64,000 nt of DNA, taken from Aestuariimicrobium soli (lineage in GTDB: Bacteria > Actinomycetota > Actinomycetes > Propionibacteriales > Propionibacteriaceae). The notes beneath the pieces were generated by a model, which worked only from the letters and a program-made list of their open reading frames with translations, was not told the origin of the DNA and searched no databases. The position numbers were made by a program, and so were the translations under genes. Shown here piece after piece: positions 21,219 through 29,657 of the stretch (position 1 is its first letter; every line of letters starts with the position of its first letter). The DNA is taken from the NCBI RefSeq assembly GCF_051192575.1, contig NZ_JBPJSQ010000009.1:132553-196552 (forward strand). Reading direction: 5' to 3'.

Positions 21219-22160
21219 TCAGCTGGCCTCGGCGCCGGACGAACGTCCGCGCGACTTGCGCTTCTCGTAGCGCAGCGAGTTGGCGCCCTCGGAGGCGATG
21301 TCGCGCGCGAGCTGGCGCAGCGAGTCCGCGGCCGCCTTGATCTCGCGCTTCTCCGACAGCGGCACCCGCTTGGCCACGGGCAGGTAGGTGCGCGAGGCGA
21401 CGTCGAACTGCTGCCCGGCGGGAAGGATGTGCATGGTCACCCCCGAGACCAGCATCGGCTGGGTCTGCTGGGCGGTGGGGGCGTCCGAGATGGCGTGGGA
21501 GCCGTCGATGATGGTGACCGCCCCGCGGCCCACCACCGTCAGGATGCCGTCGGTGAACACGGCTGCCGTGTCTTCGTCGACCCCCAACCCGAGCAGCGCC
21601 GGTGACTGCGCGACGAGTGCCAGCAGGCGCCCGTAGCGGTTGCGTTGGGCGAAGTGCTGGTCGAGGATCACCCCCGGCACGAGACCGAGACCGCCGGCCA
21701 TCTGGCCCATCCGCTGCTTGGGGGTGGGGCCGCCCGCCCCGAAGGCGATCATGTGTTCGGCCAGGATCGAGCAGCCCGCCGAGGTTCCGCCCACGACGGC
21801 TCCACGCTCGTGGGCACGCAGAATGGCGTCGCCGACGGGGGTGCCGGTGATCACGGCGGTCAGTTTGAGCTGGTTGCCGCCGGTCATGAAGATGCCGGAC
21901 GCGCCGTCGATGCGCTCCACCAGCGCCGGGTCGTCGGCCTCGAGCCGGGTCTGCGGACGAACCTCGAGCACCTCCCGGGCACCCAGCGAGGTGAAGGCAG
22001 CGTCGTAGACGTCCATCACCTCGGGGCCCAGCGACGATGCGGTCGGAATCACCACGATGCGGGCATCGGTGCCACCGGCGGCCTTGAGGAAGGCGCGCAA
22101 CACGGTGCGGCGGCTGAGCTTGGCCTCGGCGCCGCCGATGGCGAAGATCGGTCCAGACAT
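21219..22160 (-). CDS. cphB: Cyanophycinase CphB
   Basis: 313-aa serine exopeptidase of the S51 family that releases beta-Asp-Arg from cyanophycin. Catalytic Ser127 sits in GGTSAGCS; TGGNQ (93-97) and LDQHF are also family features. The extended Lys/Arg-rich C-terminus is not needed for the fold. ATG 22160 is chosen because the protein then begins directly with the core strand (MSGPIFAIGG) and TAGGGT lies 7 nt upstream. First gene of the cph operon. Confidence 0.93.
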   Translation of the reverse strand: MSGPIFAIGGAEAKLSRRTVLRAFLKAAGGTDARIVVIPTASSLGPEVMDVYDAAFTSLGAREVLEVRPQTRLEADDPALVERIDGASGIFMTGGNQLKLTAVITGTPVGDAILRAHERGAVVGGTSAGCSILAEHMIAFGAGGPTPKQRMGQMAGGLGLVPGVILDQHFAQRNRYGRLLALVAQSPALLGLGVDEDTAAVFTDGILTVVGRGAVTIIDGSHAISDAPTAQQTQPMLVSGVTMHILPAGQQFDVASRTYLPVAKRVPLSEKREIKAAADSLRQLARDIASEGANSLRYEKRKSRGRSSGAEAS

Positions 22161-22173
22161 GCGAGTCACCCTA
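22161..22173 (-). promoter_or_regulatory. Leaderless promoter of the cph operon
   Basis: TAGGGT at 22173-22168, 7 nt, then the cphB ATG at 22160. No clear -35 is seen. Confidence 0.55.
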
Positions 22174-22277
22174 GTGAGCGGGCGATGGCGCCGACGGGGT
22201 GAAACACCGCGCGGACACTTCTTCACACGATCGTTGCACGCCCGGCGAGATCTGCTGGCGGAGCTGGGGGCCGGCGA

Positions 22278-23030
22278 TCAGCGCATGGCGTGCAGGGGCC
22301 ACGAGCAGGCGGCCTGCACCGCCTCGAGGCAGGTGTCGACCAGCGGTGCCAACACGCGCTCCCGGGTGAGCACGCCGTGGGAGTGCAGCACCGTCTCGGG
22401 TTGGTCGAGGGCAGTGACGCAGGCGGCGTGCACCACCAGGGCGCGATCGAGCAGCACCTGTGAACTGCTCGGGTAGGCCGGCCCCAGCCGCACCGACAGG
22501 GTGCTGTCGGGCCGGGTCCCCCCGGTCACACCGAGGTCGGTGAGGGCCTCGGCTGCGTCGGCCAAGGCGGCGGTGAACGAGCGTGCCGCCTCGCTGGGGG
22601 TGGCCTCGATGACCGGACGATCCGCCCGCCACACCCGCCACTGCACCGCCTCCGGCTCGGGGTGGCCCAGCGGCAGCCCCAGCCACGCCGCCCCTCCGGT
22701 GTGGGGGAGCGCCACCGGGGCCCCGAGTTCCAGGGCCCGGGCCGTCAGCTCACGCGGGCCGCGCAGGCCACCGGCTCGTCCGTGGCGGGGGAGAGCCACC
22801 GCCCAGGCCGGGGGGCGACCGCCCGCGTCGGTCGAGCCCGCGCGGACGGCTCGGGTGAGCGCGACCCGCAGTGTGTGGGCGCCGTCGCCGAGCCCGAGGG
22901 CCTCGTCCGGGTCGGTGGCGTGCATCACCAGACCACCGGCGAGCAGCGCGTGCTCGGCCGCGGGCAGGGTGGCGACTCCCGCGGCGACGGTGTTCAGGGC
23001 GACCACGAGGCGCAACGTCTCGACGAACAC
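22278..23030 (-). CDS. Hypothetical protein
   Basis: 250-aa Ala-rich protein of no family I recognise. It has an N-terminal hydrophobic stretch too weak for a clear membrane helix and segments such as PHTGGAAWLGLPLGH and DRALVVHAACVTALDQPE. GTG start at 23030 is supported by GGAGGGAGG about 6 nt upstream. It is divergent from the ABC ATPase gene at 23117 and lies 117 nt upstream of cphB on the same strand. Confidence 0.65.
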   Translation of the reverse strand: MFVETLRLVVALNTVAAGVATLPAAEHALLAGGLVMHATDPDEALGLGDGAHTLRVALTRAVRAGSTDAGGRPPAWAVALPRHGRAGGLRGPRELTARALELGAPVALPHTGGAAWLGLPLGHPEPEAVQWRVWRADRPVIEATPSEAARSFTAALADAAEALTDLGVTGGTRPDSTLSVRLGPAYPSSSQVLLDRALVVHAACVTALDQPETVLHSHGVLTRERVLAPLVDTCLEAVQAACSWPLHAMR

Positions 23031-23104
23031 GGGTCCTCCCTCCGTCGGGCAGCGTCCGGTCCGACGTTGGGCAAGGCTAGCGCCGGGGCGCTCGTCCGAC
23101 CCGC

Positions 23105-23116
23105 TAGGTTTGAGCC
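23105..23116 (+). promoter_or_regulatory. Leaderless promoter of the ABC ATPase gene
   Basis: TAGGTT at 23105-23110, 6 nt, then ATG at 23117. Confidence 0.6.
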
Positions 23117-23917
23117 ATGAGCGTTGTGGTCGAACTGGACGGTGTGGGTGTCGTGCGCGGGCGGGCAACCCTGCTCGACGACATCACGTGGTCGGTTCGT
23201 GAGGGGGAGCGGTGGGTGATCATCGGCCCCAACGGTGCCGGCAAGACGACGCTGCTGCAGATCCTGGCCGCCCAGATGTTCCCCTCGCGTGGCCTCGTCG
23301 GGCTGCTCGGTGAGGTGTTGGGCACCGTCGACGTGTTCGAACTGCGCCCCCGGATCGGGGTCACCTCGGCGGCCCTGGCCGACCGGGTGCCCAAGTCGGA
23401 GGCCGTCGACGACGTCGTGATGAGCGCCTCCTACGCCGTGCTGGGTCGCTGGGTCGAGGAGTACGACCCGATGGACGTCGACCGGGCCCGGGAGTTGATG
23501 GCGCAGATGCGCGTCGACCAGTTGGCCAATCGCACCTTCGGCACGCTGTCGGAGGGCGAGCGCAAGCGCGTGCTGATCGCGCGCGCCCTGATGACCGACC
23601 CCGAACTGCTGTTGTTGGACGAACCGGCCGCCGGCCTCGACGTGGCGGGCCGCGAGTCGCTGGTCTCGACCCTCTCGGAGATCTGCACCGACGAGTACGC
23701 CCCGGCGACCGTGCTGGTGACCCACCACCTCGAGGAGATTCCCGCGGGCATCACCCACGCCCTGCTGCTCAAGCAGGGTCGGGTGGTCACCGCGGGGCCG
23801 ATCGACGAGGTGCTCACCTCGGCAACCATGAGCGAGACCTTTGACCTCGAACTCGACGTCGAGGTGGACCGCGGCCGATGGACGGCCCGGGCGGCACGGC
23901 GCCTGGCGCAGGAGTGA
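23117..23917 (+). CDS. Stand-alone ABC transporter ATP-binding protein
   Basis: 266-aa single ABC ATPase with GPNGAGKTT, a signature reading LSEGERKR (Glu replaces the usual first Gly after Ser) and LLLLDEPAAGLD. No permease gene is adjacent, so its partner is unknown; it resembles YlmA-type orphan ATPases. Only 3 nt separate it from the NfeD gene, so it probably heads a three-gene operon with NfeD and the stomatin homologue. Confidence 0.85.
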   Translation: MSVVVELDGVGVVRGRATLLDDITWSVREGERWVIIGPNGAGKTTLLQILAAQMFPSRGLVGLLGEVLGTVDVFELRPRIGVTSAALADRVPKSEAVDDVVMSASYAVLGRWVEEYDPMDVDRARELMAQMRVDQLANRTFGTLSEGERKRVLIARALMTDPELLLLDEPAAGLDVAGRESLVSTLSEICTDEYAPATVLVTHHLEEIPAGITHALLLKQGRVVTAGPIDEVLTSATMSETFDLELDVEVDRGRWTARAARRLAQE

Positions 23918-23920
23918 GTC

Positions 23921-24403
23921 ATGGGTGAGTGGTTCCGGGACCATCTGTGGGCGGCGTGGCTGGTGCTCGCGCTGGTGCTGGCCGGCGCCGAGATGCTCAC
24001 CCTCGATCTGACACTGCTGATGCTGGCCGGCGGCGCGCTGGCCGCGGCCGGGGTGGCGGTGGTGCTGCCCGGTGCCTGGCTGGTGCAGGTGCTGGTGGGG
24101 GTCGTCGTGGCGCTCGCGATGCTGGGGCTGCTTCGTCCGACCTTGTTGGCGAAGATTCGCAAGGCACCCGGCTATCGCAACTCGATCACCTCGCTGGTGG
24201 GGTCGACCGCCGTCACCAGCAGCGCCATCGACCGCGGCCACGGCGAGGTCAAGGTGAACGGCGACACCTGGAGCGCGCGCAGTTGGGATGCCGACGTCAC
24301 CATTGACGTGGGCGAGGAGGTGGAGGTCTTCGAGGTCGAGGGCACCAGCCTGATCGTCTACCCCAAGAATCGACCCCTGGGAACGAACCAACGGGGAAAC
24401 TGA
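23921..24403 (+). CDS. NfeD-family membrane protein
   Basis: 160 aa: two to three transmembrane helices (about 9-30, 32-50, 53-70) followed by a soluble OB-fold-like NfeD domain (about 85-150; VGSTAVTSSAIDRGHGEVKV). NfeD proteins pair with SPFH/stomatin proteins in membrane microdomains. The stomatin homologue follows 40 nt downstream. Confidence 0.85.
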   Translation: MGEWFRDHLWAAWLVLALVLAGAEMLTLDLTLLMLAGGALAAAGVAVVLPGAWLVQVLVGVVVALAMLGLLRPTLLAKIRKAPGYRNSITSLVGSTAVTSSAIDRGHGEVKVNGDTWSARSWDADVTIDVGEEVEVFEVEGTSLIVYPKNRPLGTNQRGN

Positions 24404-24443
24404 CTCGGCCCACCGGCCGGGCAACGCAGGGAAAGAGGAAGTC

Positions 24444-25814
24444 ATGGAATACGTGATTGCCGTCGTGCTGATCGGCCTGGTGCTGATCGTGCTCTCGCAG
24501 TCGTTGAAGATCGTGGGTCAGCAGCGGGTGGCCCTGGTGGAGCGGCTGGGCAAGTTCCGGGCCGCCCTCGAGCCGGGTCCGCACCTGATCGTGCCGATCA
24601 TCGACCGGGCCAGGTACACCCTCGACATGCGCGAGCAGGTGCAGCCGTTCCCGCCGCAGGGCGTGATCACCGAGGACAACCTGATGGTGTCGATCGACTC
24701 GGTCATCTACTTCCAGATCGTCGACCCGGTGCGCGCCGCCTACGAGGCCCAGAGCTACCACGCGGCCATCGAGCAGCTGACCATGACGACGCTGCGCAAC
24801 ATCATCGGTGGCATGGACTTGGAGGCCGCCCTCACCAGCCGTGAGGAGATCAACCAGCGCCTGCGCGCCGTGCTGGACGAGGCCACCGGCAAGTGGGGCA
24901 TCAAGGTCAACCGGGTCGAGCTGCGGGCCATCGAGCCGCCGGCGACGATCCGCGACGCCATGGAGAAGGGCGCCCGCGCCGAACGCGACAAGCGGGCGCA
25001 GATCCTGCTGGCCGAGGGCCAGCGCCAGTCGCAGATCCTGTCGGCCGGCGGTGATCGTGAGTCCGCGATCCTGCGGGCCCAGGGCGAGCGCGAGGCGCAG
25101 GTGCTGCGCGCCCAGGCCGACCGGCAGGCACAGATGCTGCGGGCCGAGGGTGAGGCGCAGGCCATCACCACCGTGTTCAACGCGATTCACGCCGGTCAGC
25201 CCGACCAGGGTCTGCTGGCCTACCAGTACCTGCAGATGCTGCCGACGCTGGCCCGTGGCGACTCGAACAAGATGTGGATCGTGCCCTCGGAGCTCAACGA
25301 CGCCCTCAAGGGCCTCGGTCAGGTGATGGGCGGGGGCAGCGGCGAGGGTGGTCCCGCCGGGGTGCCGTCGGCCGCCCCCTACCGCGCCACCGGCGAGTTC
25401 ACCGCTCCCGAGAAGATCGACGTCTTCGCAGAGATCGAGCAGCAGAAGGTCGCCGAGAAGCGGGCGTCGGACGAGACGGTGCAGAAGGCCATCCGCGAGG
25501 CCGCGCAGCTCGAGAACCCGAATGCCGTGCGCAAGCAGGCCCATCACGAGACCCCGGCCGTCGGCACCGGTGCCGCGGAGGAGTCAGCGGTCGACCCCGA
25601 GCAGGTGCGGCACGACATGGGGCGGGTCGATCCCGACCCCCTCGGACAGCAGACCTATCAGGGTCAGCAGGCCTATCAGGCGGCGCCGCAGAACCCGTGG
25701 GCGCAGCCGGGCGCGCAGATCAGCCAGCAGCAGCCGGGTCAGCCGATCCCGCCGCGTCAGGCTCCCGGCCCGAACCAGGGCCAGAATCCGGGGCAGCAGC
25801 CGCCCCAGCAGTGA
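24444..25814 (+). CDS. SPFH/stomatin-like membrane protein (QmcA type)
   Basis: 456 aa. An N-terminal membrane helix (2-20) is followed by the SPFH/band-7 domain (about 25-190) and a long Ala/Glu/Arg/Gln coiled coil with REAQVLRAQADRQAQ-like repeats. Stomatins form oligomeric membrane scaffolds and cooperate with NfeD proteins. The last ~100 residues are disordered, Pro/Gln-rich, and include an 18-bp DNA duplication. The final 95 nt overlap, antisense, the end of the symporter gene. Confidence 0.88.
   Translation: MEYVIAVVLIGLVLIVLSQSLKIVGQQRVALVERLGKFRAALEPGPHLIVPIIDRARYTLDMREQVQPFPPQGVITEDNLMVSIDSVIYFQIVDPVRAAYEAQSYHAAIEQLTMTTLRNIIGGMDLEAALTSREEINQRLRAVLDEATGKWGIKVNRVELRAIEPPATIRDAMEKGARAERDKRAQILLAEGQRQSQILSAGGDRESAILRAQGEREAQVLRAQADRQAQMLRAEGEAQAITTVFNAIHAGQPDQGLLAYQYLQMLPTLARGDSNKMWIVPSELNDALKGLGQVMGGGSGEGGPAGVPSAAPYRATGEFTAPEKIDVFAEIEQQKVAEKRASDETVQKAIREAAQLENPNAVRKQAHHETPAVGTGAAEESAVDPEQVRHDMGRVDPDPLGQQTYQGQQAYQAAPQNPWAQPGAQISQQQPGQPIPPRQAPGPNQGQNPGQQPPQQ
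25647..25682 (+). repeat. 18-bp direct duplication in the stomatin tail
   Basis: CAGCAGACCTATCAGGGT (25647-25664) is repeated at 25665-25682 with three changes, giving QQTYQG-QQAYQA. Confidence 0.85.
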
Positions 25815-26781
25815 CCTGACCCCTCGCCAGTCGTCCGGCGATCGCGCCGCAGGCCATCAACTGGGCCTGGTGGAAGACCATCAGCGGCAGCACGATCAGA
25901 CTGGCGGGGGTGCCGGTGCCGGCGAACAGCACGGTGGCCATCGGCAGGCCCGAGGCCAGCGATTTCTTGGTGCCGCACATCATGATGGCGATGCGGTCGT
26001 CGCGGGCGAACTTCAGCCAGCCCGAGCTGTACCAGGTGAGGGCCAGCATGCCCGCGAGCAGCACCAGGCAGATGCCGACCAGGGCCGCCAGGTCGGCGAC
26101 GGAGACTTGCGACCAGATGTGCTCGCGTCGTCCGGCCGAGAAGGCGTTGTAGACGACCAGCACGATCACGCCCTGGTCGACCAGCTTGAGGGCCTTCTTG
26201 TGGCGTTCGATGAATCCCGCGGTCCAGCGCCGGCTCAGTTGGCCCACGACGAACGGGACGAGGATCTGGGCCACGATGTCGAGGATCGAGCTGGGGTCGA
26301 CGTGCAGCCCGCCGGTGCCCATCAGCACCAGCACCAGGGCGGGCGTCAGCACCACTCCGATCAGGTTCGACGCCGAGGCCGCGACCACCGCGCCGGCGAC
26401 ATTGCCGCCGGCGACCGAGGTGAAGTTGATCGACGACTGCACCGTCGAGGGCACCAGCGTCAGGTAGAGCAGCCCCATGGCCAGCGCGGCCGTCACCAGG
26501 CTCGGCGCCACCAGGTGGATGGCGAGGCCGACCAGCGGGAAGACCACATAGGTGAACGCCAGGATCACGGTGTGCAGGCGCCAGTGCTTGAGGCCCGCGA
26601 TCGCCTGCTCGGGGTGGAGCCTGGCCCCGTAGAGGAAGAACAGCACGGCGATCAACGCGGTGGTGGCCACGTCGAAGACCGGCACGGCGGGCCCGCGAGC
26701 GGGCAGCAGGGAGGCGATCACCGCGGAGGCGGCGATGGCGAGCAGGAAGGTGTCGATCCGCAGGCGCTTGAGCAGGTTCAT
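25720..26781 (-). CDS. Bile acid:sodium symporter family transporter (YfeH type)
   Basis: 353-aa membrane protein with about ten helices. SBF-family features include LTLVPSTVQSSINFTSVAGGN and the crossover MMCGTKKSLASGLPMA segment. The family moves organic acids or sterols with sodium; the substrate is unknown. The C-terminal ~30 residues (Gly/Ala/Pro/Ser-rich) are antisense to the stomatin tail, so one of the two tails was probably gained by loss of a stop codon. Confidence 0.85.
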   Translation of the reverse strand: MNLLKRLRIDTFLLAIAASAVIASLLPARGPAVPVFDVATTALIAVLFFLYGARLHPEQAIAGLKHWRLHTVILAFTYVVFPLVGLAIHLVAPSLVTAALAMGLLYLTLVPSTVQSSINFTSVAGGNVAGAVVAASASNLIGVVLTPALVLVLMGTGGLHVDPSSILDIVAQILVPFVVGQLSRRWTAGFIERHKKALKLVDQGVIVLVVYNAFSAGRREHIWSQVSVADLAALVGICLVLLAGMLALTWYSSGWLKFARDDRIAIMMCGTKKSLASGLPMATVLFAGTGTPASLIVLPLMVFHQAQLMACGAIAGRLARGQVTAGAAAAPDSGPGSGREPDAAGSADPAAAG

Positions 26782-26862
26782 CGTCGAGAGAGCCTACGCG
26801 CTGGGCTCGGGGTGCCCCAGCTCGGGTCCGCCCGCGGACCGCACCGGGCCGCGACCTGCCGA

Positions 26863-26874
26863 TACCCTCACCGG
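26863..26874 (+). promoter_or_regulatory. Leaderless promoter of the rRNA methyltransferase gene
   Basis: TACCCT at 26863-26868, 6 nt, then ATG at 26875. Confidence 0.6.
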
Positions 26875-27714
26875 ATGGCGACCTATCTCGAACTGACCGA
26901 CCCCGCCGATCCGCGGCTGGGCGACTACGTGAACCTGCGCGACACCCAGCTGCGCAAGAGCATGGAGTCGGAGCACGGTTTCTACATCGCCGAGGGCCAC
27001 AAGATCATTCGCCGCGCCATCGAGTCGGGTCATGTGCCCCGGTCCGTGGTGCTGGCACCACGGTGGATCGACGGCTTGCGCGACGTGCTCGACCCGATCG
27101 AGGTGCCGGTCTACGTGGTCACCGAGGCGTTGGCCGAGCAGGTGACGGGGTTCCACGTGCACCGCGGCGCGTTGGCGAGTGTGCGTCGGCCGGCGGGCAA
27201 CGACGCCGACATCGCCACTCTGCTGCGGCTGGTGGAGGAGCGGCGAAGCGCCGTCGAGGGCGGGCGGGTGCGCATCGCGATCCTGGAAGACCTGGTGGAC
27301 CACTCCAACGTGGGCGCGGCCTTCCGCAGTGCCGTGGCCCTGGGGGTGGATGCGTTGGTCGTCACCCCCCGCTGCGCCGACCCCTGGTACCGCCGCTCCA
27401 TCAAGGTGTCGATGGGCGCCGTCTTCCAGGTGCCGTGGGTGCGGCCGCACGACTGGCCCGGCGGGATCGCCGAGCTGAAGCGTGCCGGTTTCTTCGTCGC
27501 CGGCATGTCGCTGGGCGAGGGGGCGATCGCTCTGGACGACCTGGTCGCCACCGATCATCCGCGGCTGGCGATGGTCTTCGGCAACGAGGGGCACGGGATC
27601 ACCCACGAGACCGATCACCTCGTCGATGCGAGGGTGACGATCCCGATGATGGGTGGCATCGACTCCCTGAACGTGGCGGCCTCGTCCGCGGTGGCGTTCT
27701 ACGCGACCCGCTGA
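26875..27714 (+). CDS. TrmH/SpoU-family RNA methyltransferase
   Basis: 279-aa SPOUT-class 2'-O-ribose methyltransferase. An N-terminal substrate-binding domain (about 10-100) precedes the catalytic domain with motif 1 DHSNVGAAFRSA, motif 2 VFGNEGHGI and motif 3 SLNVAASSAVAFY, which form the trefoil knot binding SAM. The target (23S rRNA or tRNA) cannot be assigned. The start is fixed by the protein's beginning MATYLELTDPADPRL and the -10 element 6 nt upstream. Confidence 0.9.
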   Translation: MATYLELTDPADPRLGDYVNLRDTQLRKSMESEHGFYIAEGHKIIRRAIESGHVPRSVVLAPRWIDGLRDVLDPIEVPVYVVTEALAEQVTGFHVHRGALASVRRPAGNDADIATLLRLVEERRSAVEGGRVRIAILEDLVDHSNVGAAFRSAVALGVDALVVTPRCADPWYRRSIKVSMGAVFQVPWVRPHDWPGGIAELKRAGFFVAGMSLGEGAIALDDLVATDHPRLAMVFGNEGHGITHETDHLVDARVTIPMMGGIDSLNVAASSAVAFYATR

Positions 27715-27745
27715 CGAGGCCGCCCGACCGGTTCGGCGAGCTGCC

Positions 27746-28345
27746 TCAGAGCTCGTGCGGCGCCAGCTTCGGGCTGACGGGCCAGTCGTCCGGGTAGCGG
27801 GGGGCGAGGTCGTCCTTCTGCTTGTCGAGCAGACGACGCGACCTGGCCGACAGCCGGTCACCGAAGACGGTGCCGTTGCAGTGGTCGGTCTCGTGCTGCA
27901 GGCAGCGGGCGAACAGCCCGGTGCCCTGCAGGTCGAGGTCGTTGCCGAACGCGTCCTGACCGGTGCAGCGCGCCCGATCCGGACGAGCCAACGGCTGATA
28001 GCCGCCGGGCCACGACAGGCACCCCTCCTCGGTGGAGTCGAGCTTGCGGTCGCGGCCCTCGGGCAGGGTCACCACGGGATTGCAGACGACACCGACGTGC
28101 CGGTTGCCGTCATCGTCGGGGCAGTCGTAGACGAACAGGGCCAGATCGACGCCCACCTGGGTGGCGGCCAGGCCGACTCCCTCGGCCGCGGCCATGGTGG
28201 CGAACATGTTCCGCAGCAGGGTGTGCAGGTCGTCGCCGAACTCGGTGACCGGACGCGTCTGGGCGTGCAGCACCGGCTCACCCCAGCGGGTGATCCGCTG
28301 CACGGTGCCACCGGTGAGCAGGTCGTCGAGACTGGTCGCGCTCAT
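27746..28345 (-). CDS. def: Peptide deformylase
   Basis: 199-aa zinc/iron hydrolase removing the N-formyl group from new proteins. All three motifs are present: GVGLAATQ (56-63), EGCLS (107-111, metal ligand Cys109) and HETDH (151-155, two metal His and the catalytic Glu). ATG 28345 overlaps the stop of the upstream amidohydrolase gene (ATGA), so the two are coupled. Confidence 0.95.
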   Translation of the reverse strand: MSATSLDDLLTGGTVQRITRWGEPVLHAQTRPVTEFGDDLHTLLRNMFATMAAAEGVGLAATQVGVDLALFVYDCPDDDGNRHVGVVCNPVVTLPEGRDRKLDSTEEGCLSWPGGYQPLARPDRARCTGQDAFGNDLDLQGTGLFARCLQHETDHCNGTVFGDRLSARSRRLLDKQKDDLAPRYPDDWPVSPKLAPHEL

Positions 28346-29586
28346 CGACGGCCCCGCTGAGGTGGCTTCACCGTGGTGCCCAGGGTGGTGTAGGGGTCGA
28401 GGGTGACGCCCTCGGCCGTCTCGGCATCCCAGGTGTAGACCTGACGCCCGTCGACCCAGACGGTCTCGACGCGGCTGTAGATGTCGAGCGGGTCGCCGCT
28501 CCACAGGGCCAGGTCGGCGTCCTTGCCCGCCTCGATGGAGCCGACGCGGTCGTCCAGCCCCAGGATGCGGGCCGGGTTGATGGTGACCGACTCGAGCGCG
28601 GTGGTGCGGTCGAGGCCCTCCTTGACGGCGAGGATCACCTGGTAGATCAGGAAGTTGATGGGGATGACGGGGGCATCGGTGGTGATGGCGATCTGCACAC
28701 CGGCGCGGGCCAGGTGGCCGGGGTTGGCCAGCGAGCGCTGGTTCACCTCCCACTTCGAGCGCGAGGTCATCAGCGGTCCGATGATCACCGGCAGGTTGCG
28801 CTCGGCGATCAGGTCGGCCAGCAGGTGCGCCTCGGTGCCGTGGTTGATGACCAGCTTGTAGCCGAACTCGTCGGCGATCCGGATGGCGGTGGCGATGTCG
28901 TCGACCCGGTGGGTGTGCTGGCACCAGGGCAGGCCGTTCTCGAGCACCTGCACGAGGGTCTCGAGGGTGAGGTCGCGGTCAAAGGGCTTGCCCTCGCTCT
29001 CGGCGTGCTTCTTCTTCGCCGAGTAGTCCTGCGCCTTGGTGAAGGCCTCGCGCAGCACGGCGGCCGTTCCCTGCCGGGTGCTGGGCAGGTGCTTGCGCTC
29101 CTGGCCGTGGAACCGCTTGGGGTTCTCGCCCAGCGCCGACTTCACCGACACCGGCTGCTTGAAGACCATCTCGTCGACCATGCGGCCCCAGCACTTGAGG
29201 GCCACGGTCTGGCCGCCGATCGGGTTGGCCGACCCGGGCTTGACCACCATCGAGGTGACGCCGCCGCCGAGGGCGTCGCGGAAGCCCTCGTCCGAGGGGT
29301 GGATCGCGTCGAGCGCGCGGAACCGGGCGCCGTTGATCTCGGTGCCCTCGTTGGTGTCGTTGCCGGCCCAGGCGATGCCCTCCTCGTGGATGCCCACGTG
29401 TCCGTGCGCCTCGACCAGTCCGGGCAGCAGCCAGCGGCCGGCGGCGTCGACGACCTCGGCGCCGTCGGGAACCTGCAGGTCGGCACCGGCGGACGAGATC
29501 TTGCCGTTCTCGATGATGACGGTGCCGTCGAACGGATCTCCGACGACGGGCACCACGTGGGCATTGGTGATGGCTACGACACTCAT
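28342..29586 (-). CDS. Amidohydrolase (imidazolonepropionase-like)
   Basis: 414-aa metal-dependent amidohydrolase: N-terminal beta-sandwich strands, GLVEAHGHVG with the paired His ligands near residue 70, CQHTHR and INHGTEAH in the middle, ITTDAP with the metal Asp, and a closing SIEAGKDADLALWSGDP. The substrate is unknown. ATG 29586 lies 7 nt from TAGGTT and begins a typical MSVVAITNAHVV strand. First gene of a pair with def. Confidence 0.85.
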   Translation of the reverse strand: MSVVAITNAHVVPVVGDPFDGTVIIENGKISSAGADLQVPDGAEVVDAAGRWLLPGLVEAHGHVGIHEEGIAWAGNDTNEGTEINGARFRALDAIHPSDEGFRDALGGGVTSMVVKPGSANPIGGQTVALKCWGRMVDEMVFKQPVSVKSALGENPKRFHGQERKHLPSTRQGTAAVLREAFTKAQDYSAKKKHAESEGKPFDRDLTLETLVQVLENGLPWCQHTHRVDDIATAIRIADEFGYKLVINHGTEAHLLADLIAERNLPVIIGPLMTSRSKWEVNQRSLANPGHLARAGVQIAITTDAPVIPINFLIYQVILAVKEGLDRTTALESVTINPARILGLDDRVGSIEAGKDADLALWSGDPLDIYSRVETVWVDGRQVYTWDAETAEGVTLDPYTTLGTTVKPPQRGRR

Positions 29587-29599
29587 GCGCCCCAACCTA
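29587..29599 (-). promoter_or_regulatory. Leaderless promoter of the amidohydrolase-def operon
   Basis: TAGGTT at 29599-29594, 7 nt, then ATG at 29586. Confidence 0.6.
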
Positions 29600-29657
29600 T
29601 CGAGGTCGGCGGGGCACGCGCGCCCTGCCCGGCCGAGCGGGCTCGCTGGCGCGATTC

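Noticed and set aside
18696..21605. 969-codon plus-strand frame opposite cphA
   Set aside because: Composition (Val, Asp, His, Arg, Gly) is that of antisense GC-rich coding DNA, and the opposite strand encodes an unmistakable CphA.
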